This document shows positions 60,126 through 64,000 of a DNA stretch of 64,000 bases, one piece after another (positions within the stretch are counted from its first letter, which is position 1; each line of letters starts with the position of its first letter). Both the position numbers and the translations under genes were made by a program. The DNA comes from Verrucomicrobiaceae bacterium. GTDB taxonomy: Bacteria > Verrucomicrobiota > Verrucomicrobiia > Verrucomicrobiales > Verrucomicrobiaceae. The stretch is taken from assembly GCA_027484445.1 (NCBI GenBank), contig JAIXSY010000019.1, positions 116,628 to 180,627 of the forward strand. Reading direction: 5' to 3'. The notes under the pieces were generated by a model. It saw only the letters and a program-made list of their open reading frames with translations, made no database searches and was not told the DNA's origin.

Positions 60126-60962
60126 ATGTCTTTGGAAGTCACCCCTGACCCTGTTCCCACGCCACCTGAGGCCACCCTGCGCATCCTTTTTCTGGGAGAT
60201 GTGGTGGGTGAGCCAGGGCGCAAGGCGGTGGCAACGCTGCTGCCACTGCTGAAAGAGGAGCTGCAGGTCGATTTTGCCATCGTGAACGGCGAAAATGCTG
60301 CTGGCGGACGTGGCATCACGCCAAAGATCGCCATCGGGCTCATGCGGGCAGGCGCAGCGGTCATCACGACGGGTGACCACATCTGGGATCAGCGGGAGAT
60401 CGTGCCCTTCATGGTCGATGAACCGCGTCTGTTGCGCCCGGCGAATTACCCCGGAAACCCTCCCGGCCAAGGCAGCTTGGTGCTTGATACGAAAAAGGGC
60501 AAAGTCGGCGTCATCAATCTCCAAGGCCGAGTTTTCATGAAGGAAGGCATGGAAAACCCCTTCACCCATGCGGCGAGTCTGGTGCAGGAAATGCGCAAGG
60601 AGACGTCGGTCATCTTTGTGGATTTTCACGCCGAGGCCACGAGCGAAAAGGTGGCCATGGGCTGGCATCTGGACGGCCTCGTGTCTGCCGTCGTAGGCAC
60701 GCACACGCACGTGCCCACGGCGGATGAGCGCTTGCTGCCCAAAGGCACAGCTTATCAAAGCGATGCTGGCATGTGCGGTCCCATGGAGTCGGTCATCGGC
60801 AGTGAGATCCAGCCTGTGCTAGACCGCTTTCACACCGCGTTGCCGGCGAAGTTCGGCGTCGGTAAAGGTGCGGTTCGCCTCAATGGCGTGCTAGTGACGG
60901 TGGATCCGACGACAGGACGGGCCACTGCGATCGAGCGTGTGGCTCGCACCTGGCATGATTGA
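60126..60962 (+). CDS. YmdB-family metallophosphoesterase
   Basis: 278 residues from ATG 60126; the longer frame is antisense to crcB. Motifs: LFLGDVVGEPGRKA, FAIVNGENAAGGRGIT, TTGDHIWDQ, FVDFHAEATSEK and VVGTHTHVPTADE, the metal-binding set of the YmdB/TIGR00282 family. B. subtilis YmdB hydrolyses 2',3'-cyclic nucleotides and influences RNA turnover and biofilm. The role here is inferred from the family. Confidence 0.92.
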   Translation: MSLEVTPDPVPTPPEATLRILFLGDVVGEPGRKAVATLLPLLKEELQVDFAIVNGENAAGGRGITPKIAIGLMRAGAAVITTGDHIWDQREIVPFMVDEPRLLRPANYPGNPPGQGSLVLDTKKGKVGVINLQGRVFMKEGMENPFTHAASLVQEMRKETSVIFVDFHAEATSEKVAMGWHLDGLVSAVVGTHTHVPTADERLLPKGTAYQSDAGMCGPMESVIGSEIQPVLDRFHTALPAKFGVGKGAVRLNGVLVTVDPTTGRATAIERVARTWHD

Positions 60963-60973
60963 AGCCCACGGTT

Positions 60974-61573
60974 TTAGTCGATGAAGGAGCCTACGACACG
61001 TGGAGCCGCCCCCTTTTTGAGGACAAAAATCTCCGAACTCGCCGCATGGGCATCGTCTTGGTAGCGCTCTGCCAAATCGGCAGTGAACTCGGCGATGGCT
61101 TCCTCTTTGGCCGGGAAAAGATACAGCGAATGCCTGTCGGGCAGGACCGCCCAGACTTCCGGGCCGAGGAGATCCTCAAACAACGCCGGTAGCGCAGGTG
61201 CGACGACGAGACTGGCCATGATGGGGCGTTCGCCGCGATACACGGCATAAAGGACTCTGCCATCAGCCGCCTTGATCAACTCGGGCTGCACGATGGAGAG
61301 CAGCCGATCCGCTGCCTTTTCAGCCCGTTTCACAAAGGTACCCGGGCTAACTCCAAGTTTGGCAAAGCTTTCGGCATCATAGACCTCAATGCCTGGGGGA
61401 TGATCGATCTCCCGAGCAGGGCTGAACACAGTGGCCTGAGCGCCCTCAGGAATCACCGAGCGCGCGGTGCGCAGCGCTCGTGGTTCTGGTAGGACGAGCA
61501 GGGGCTCCAGGGTTGGTTTTTCGCCAGCCAGGACAAACGGGGCAAGCATGAGCAGGAGAAGACGCAAGGTCAT
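60974..61573 (-). CDS. Exported protein of unknown function
   Basis: 199 residues from ATG 61573 (MTLRLLLLMLAPFVLAGEKPTLE), giving a signal peptide. The mature part has conserved-looking ARSVIPEGAQATVFSPAREIDHPPGIEVYDAE and GRVLYAVYRGERPIMASLVV but no family I recognise. It converges on the YmdB gene (11 bp) and is divergent from ruvA. The longer frame to 61837 is antisense to ruvA. Confidence 0.65.
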   Translation of the reverse strand: MTLRLLLLMLAPFVLAGEKPTLEPLLVLPEPRALRTARSVIPEGAQATVFSPAREIDHPPGIEVYDAESFAKLGVSPGTFVKRAEKAADRLLSIVQPELIKAADGRVLYAVYRGERPIMASLVVAPALPALFEDLLGPEVWAVLPDRHSLYLFPAKEEAIAEFTADLAERYQDDAHAASSEIFVLKKGAAPRVVGSFID

Positions 61574-61663
61574 GACCCAAACGTCTCCGCCACAGTGCTC
61601 GCGGTCAAGCCCGAGCCAGGAATCCTGTCTTGACCTGTGTGTTGGACGAGCCTTCATGCCGTC

Positions 61664-62278
61664 ATGATCGCTTTTCTCCGCGGCAAGCTCGTCGAATCCA
61701 TGCCTCATCAGGCCATCTTGGACGTGGATGGAGTGGGCTACTTGGCCAACATTCCCCTCACCACCTTTGATCGCCTGCCTCAGGTCGGCGGCGAGGTCAC
61801 TTTGCTCACCCATTACCACGTGACGGAGCGTGAACACACGCTGTTTGGCTTTCTCAGCGGTGACGAACGTGACCTTTTTCGACTGCTCATGGATCGCGTG
61901 TCAGGCATTGGGCCGAAAATGGCGTTGTCCGTCCTGAGCGGCATGCCCGTTCCTGCCTTCAAAGATGCCGTCATCCGCAATGACACCGCAGCGCTCGCCC
62001 GCATCAAAGGTGTGGGCAAAAAGACCGCTGAGAGGATCGTGCTCGAGCTAAAAGATAAAGTCGGCGTGGTGGACGCTTGGCAGGCTGCTCGGGTGGCCAA
62101 AGGTGCCCACGATCCGAAGCAGGAGGCCGTGAGTGATGCGGTGCTTGCCTTGATCGCCCTCGGCTACAAGCAGGCTGAGGCACAAAAAGCCGTCAACGAA
62201 GTGGTCAAGCAGCCAGGTTTTGACGCTGTGAATGGAGCCGACAAAATCGTCCGCGAAGCTCTGCGGGCGTTGCAGTGA
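61664..62278 (+). CDS. ruvA: Holliday junction branch migration protein RuvA
   Basis: 204 residues from ATG 61664. The OB domain begins MIAFLRGKLVES and has ILDVDGVGYLANIP; two helix-hairpin-helix motifs, RVSGIGPKMALSVL and RIKGVGKKTAERIVLELKDK, bind the junction; the C-terminal domain that contacts RuvB is DAVLALIALGYKQAEAQKAV. RuvA targets the RuvB motor to junctions. No ruvB or ruvC is in the window. Confidence 0.96.
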   Translation: MIAFLRGKLVESMPHQAILDVDGVGYLANIPLTTFDRLPQVGGEVTLLTHYHVTEREHTLFGFLSGDERDLFRLLMDRVSGIGPKMALSVLSGMPVPAFKDAVIRNDTAALARIKGVGKKTAERIVLELKDKVGVVDAWQAARVAKGAHDPKQEAVSDAVLALIALGYKQAEAQKAVNEVVKQPGFDAVNGADKIVREALRALQ

Positions 62279-62287
62279 AAGCAGGGA

Positions 62288-63046
62288 TCAAAAGCCAAAA
62301 ATCATGGGTGCTGGCACGATCTTCACGCCACCGCTGCCCAGAGGATTGCCCTTGGTCTCTTCGACACTCTCGACGACATTATCCTTCAACGTCACCGTGA
62401 GATTACCCGTCTCCATCTTGAGATAAGTCACCGTCTGGAAAGGTCGGCCAAACGCATCCATGCTCGTTTGATACTGCGGAACCCGCTCATAAATCACATA
62501 TTCCAGTTTCTCCTCCTTGCCTGAGGCGTTGAGTTTGCTGCTTTTTCGTGTCGGTTTTCCGAGAGAGGATTGCACTTCCTCACCCGTCATGCCCAGAGCC
62601 ACCTGACGCGCTGCGATCATCTCCTCTACCTTGATCTGGCGCTCATGCAGCTTTTTCAGGTGAGGCACCAGCTGCGGATCAGGCGTTGCCACAGCGACTG
62701 CGGGTAACCAGGCGGACACCTCCCCGTGGCGCGCTTTTCCCCGCACACGATAGGCTTGATCTGAGATCGCGATCAAACGCACCACCGTGCCGGGTGCCAT
62801 CGAGCCAATCGCCCGATCCAATCGCGATGACACATAAACAGGGGTGTCTTGCACGACTTTGAGAAAAACAGGCTTCGTTAGCAAGGCCTCGACTTGAATC
62901 GTTCCAGGCTCCTGGGCTAATCCAGTGCCAGGACGCCGCAAAGACTGGCCATGCGTGCACGTAACACATAATCCAAAGAGCCAAACCGTCAATAGCAAGA
63001 GAGAAAGCGCTTTCACAAGAGGTAGAGAATACTCATTCCGACTCAT
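62288..63046 (-). CDS. Exported protein with SH3-like domain
   Basis: 252 residues from ATG 63046 (MSRNEYSLPLVKALSLLLLT), which gives a signal peptide; the frame extends to 63088. Residues about 55-115 (VEALLTKPVFLKVVQDTPVYV...GEVSAWLPAVAV) resemble a bacterial SH3b-like domain. A later segment ALGMTGEEVQSSLGKPTRKS is of the SmpA/OmlA-like type seen in outer-membrane lipoproteins. No confident function. Divergent from the following VTT gene, 82 bp apart. Confidence 0.7.
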   Translation of the reverse strand: MSRNEYSLPLVKALSLLLLTVWLFGLCVTCTHGQSLRRPGTGLAQEPGTIQVEALLTKPVFLKVVQDTPVYVSSRLDRAIGSMAPGTVVRLIAISDQAYRVRGKARHGEVSAWLPAVAVATPDPQLVPHLKKLHERQIKVEEMIAARQVALGMTGEEVQSSLGKPTRKSSKLNASGKEEKLEYVIYERVPQYQTSMDAFGRPFQTVTYLKMETGNLTVTLKDNVVESVEETKGNPLGSGGVKIVPAPMIFGF

Positions 63047-63128
63047 CCTGGGAAGATTTTGTTCGAGTCGCCAAGTTCCTGGGGCCAAAGAGCTTGAGAA
63101 AGGCCAAGAAGACCGCCTGATTGTCGCA

Positions 63129-63881
63129 ATGCCCCTCCCTAAAGAAGGTACAACTCAGCCATTTCAAGATTCCGACTTAGATCATGTTGATGAAAGCCGG
63201 CTCAGTGAAGAAGCGCGGAAGACTTGGCAAAAAGAAAGCCGCCGCATTTTGATCATTGCGCTTACGGTCGGTGCCTTCATGGCCTTGGCCCACTGGACAC
63301 CGCTGCGGGCCTGGATCACCAACGTGCAGCTCTGGAAAGGCTACATCCGGGACCTGGGCTGGCTTGCCTCTGTCGGATTCACCACAATCTGTGCGGTCGC
63401 TGTCTTCGTGGGTGTTCCCAGACTTTCCCTGTCTGCCGCTGCGGGAATGCTCTTTGGCTTCACCCAGGGCATGTTGCTTTCCCTGGTAGGTTCCGTCGTC
63501 GGTTCATACGGAGCATTCATAATGGCCAGACTGGGTGGCAGAAAAACGGTCCTCAGTCGTGCTGAATCCTGGCCATGGCTCAAACCACTGCTCAACGGGC
63601 TAACCATCAGTCGAGTTTTTTGGATTCGTCAGCTCATGCTGCCAGGTGTTGTGTTGAATGTGCTGCTAGGTATCAGCGCAGTCAGACAACACACCTTTTT
63701 GGTAGGCACGCTGGCAGGTTATCTACCCCTGACGATGGTGTTTAGTCTCGTAGGAAGTGGTCTTGGCAAAGACAGTCTAGCCAAAAGCATGGTCCAAGTC
63801 ATGATGAGTGTCGGACTGCTGAATCTGGCGGGCTGGATTGTCTGGAGAAAGTTTAGAAACCGCCGAGCCAAGGTCGAGTAG
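63129..63881 (+). CDS. VTT-domain (TVP38/TMEM64/DedA-like) membrane protein
   Basis: 250 residues from ATG 63129. After a hydrophilic N-terminus of about 40 residues there are several membrane helices (ILIIALTVGAFMALAHW and others). The VTT core shows VPRLSLSAAAGMLFGFTQGML, GSVVGSYGAFIMARLGGRK and ISRVFWIRQLMLPGVVLNVLLG. DedA/TVP38 proteins are lipid scramblase-type or transporter-like proteins. The frame is open upstream to 62925, where it is antisense to the SH3-like gene. Confidence 0.88.
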   Translation: MPLPKEGTTQPFQDSDLDHVDESRLSEEARKTWQKESRRILIIALTVGAFMALAHWTPLRAWITNVQLWKGYIRDLGWLASVGFTTICAVAVFVGVPRLSLSAAAGMLFGFTQGMLLSLVGSVVGSYGAFIMARLGGRKTVLSRAESWPWLKPLLNGLTISRVFWIRQLMLPGVVLNVLLGISAVRQHTFLVGTLAGYLPLTMVFSLVGSGLGKDSLAKSMVQVMMSVGLLNLAGWIVWRKFRNRRAKVE

Positions 63882-64000
63882 GCGCAAAAACTTTTGAAAA
63901 AGAGTAAAAAGGAGTTGCGGGGGAGGGGAGATGTGGCAGACTGCCCGTCCGCCAGCGAAAAGCGGCGGCTGATGAAGCCAACAGGATCACGGAGTGAGCC
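63882..64000. other. Right window edge, possible structured RNA leader
   Basis: No gene. A GC-rich hairpin CCGCCAGCGAAAAGCGGCGG (63952-63971) lies within a run of G-rich and structured sequence ending at the window edge. It could be the 5' part of an RNA gene or leader, but no known family could be matched with the bases available. Confidence 0.25.

Noticed and set aside
1..64000. CRISPR array, prophage, IS element or integrase
   Set aside because: No regularly spaced repeats, transposase, integrase or phage structural genes were seen in the window.

Overview
The window looks like chromosomal DNA of a Gram-negative member of the Verrucomicrobiota, most like a Prosthecobacter/Verrucomicrobiaceae genome. 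The taxonomic call is inference. It rests on the high-GC coding style, on secreted cytochrome/DUF1549-DUF1553 and DUF1592/DUF1552 proteins that are typical of Planctomycetes and Verrucomicrobia, on LPS genes (lpxI, waaA) and on an animal-type haem peroxidase. No database search was possible; family names come from motifs read in the translations.

Layout. 1-13.4 kb is housekeeping: lpxI (cut by the window edge), a Sel1-repeat protein, tRNA-Ala(GGC), a DEAD-box helicase, PhoH/PIN, MiaB, a histidine kinase/response regulator pair, and a tmk-holB-MFS cluster. 13.4-23 kb holds nuoG behind a perfect Rex operator with rex converging on it, a dihaem cytochrome c, a family 2 glycosyltransferase, type II glutamine synthetase, a PQQ-propeller protein and tyrS. 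23-36.9 kb mixes secreted proteins (DUF1549/DUF1553 cytochrome, HtrA-like protease, FG-GAP protein, beta-helix protein) with truA and ruvX.

36.9-45.3 kb is a defence island set between the stop codons of two convergent chromosomal genes and bounded by an exact 13-bp direct repeat (36918-36930 and 45258-45270). It holds McrBC, a DUF3037 protein, a phospholipase-D-fold protein coupled to what looks like a broken HigBA module, an intact AbiEi/AbiEii pair with a palindromic operator, and two relics of a type I restriction system (the start of hsdR and the end of hsdS) bracketing this cargo. The best reading is a type I locus that carried toxin-antitoxin cargo, lost its core, and was joined to mcrBC.

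45.3-64 kb returns to chromosomal genes: an esterase, haem peroxidase, waaA, an unusual in-frame fusion of a YacP-like NYN nuclease to a serine beta-lactamase-fold domain with an internal Tat-like signal, a HemN-like radical SAM protein coupled to a UbiC-like protein, an HNH nuclease, a DUF1592/DUF1552 secreted pair, fluoride channel fluC, a YmdB phosphodiesterase, ruvA and a VTT membrane protein.

The most unusual items are the defence island architecture and its boundary repeat, the NYN/beta-lactamase fusion, the NtrC-like regulator without a GAFTGA loop, and the Rex-nuoG circuit. Start codons were moved downstream of the longest open frame wherever a signal peptide, family N-terminus or neighbour made that more likely; these choices are stated in each entry.
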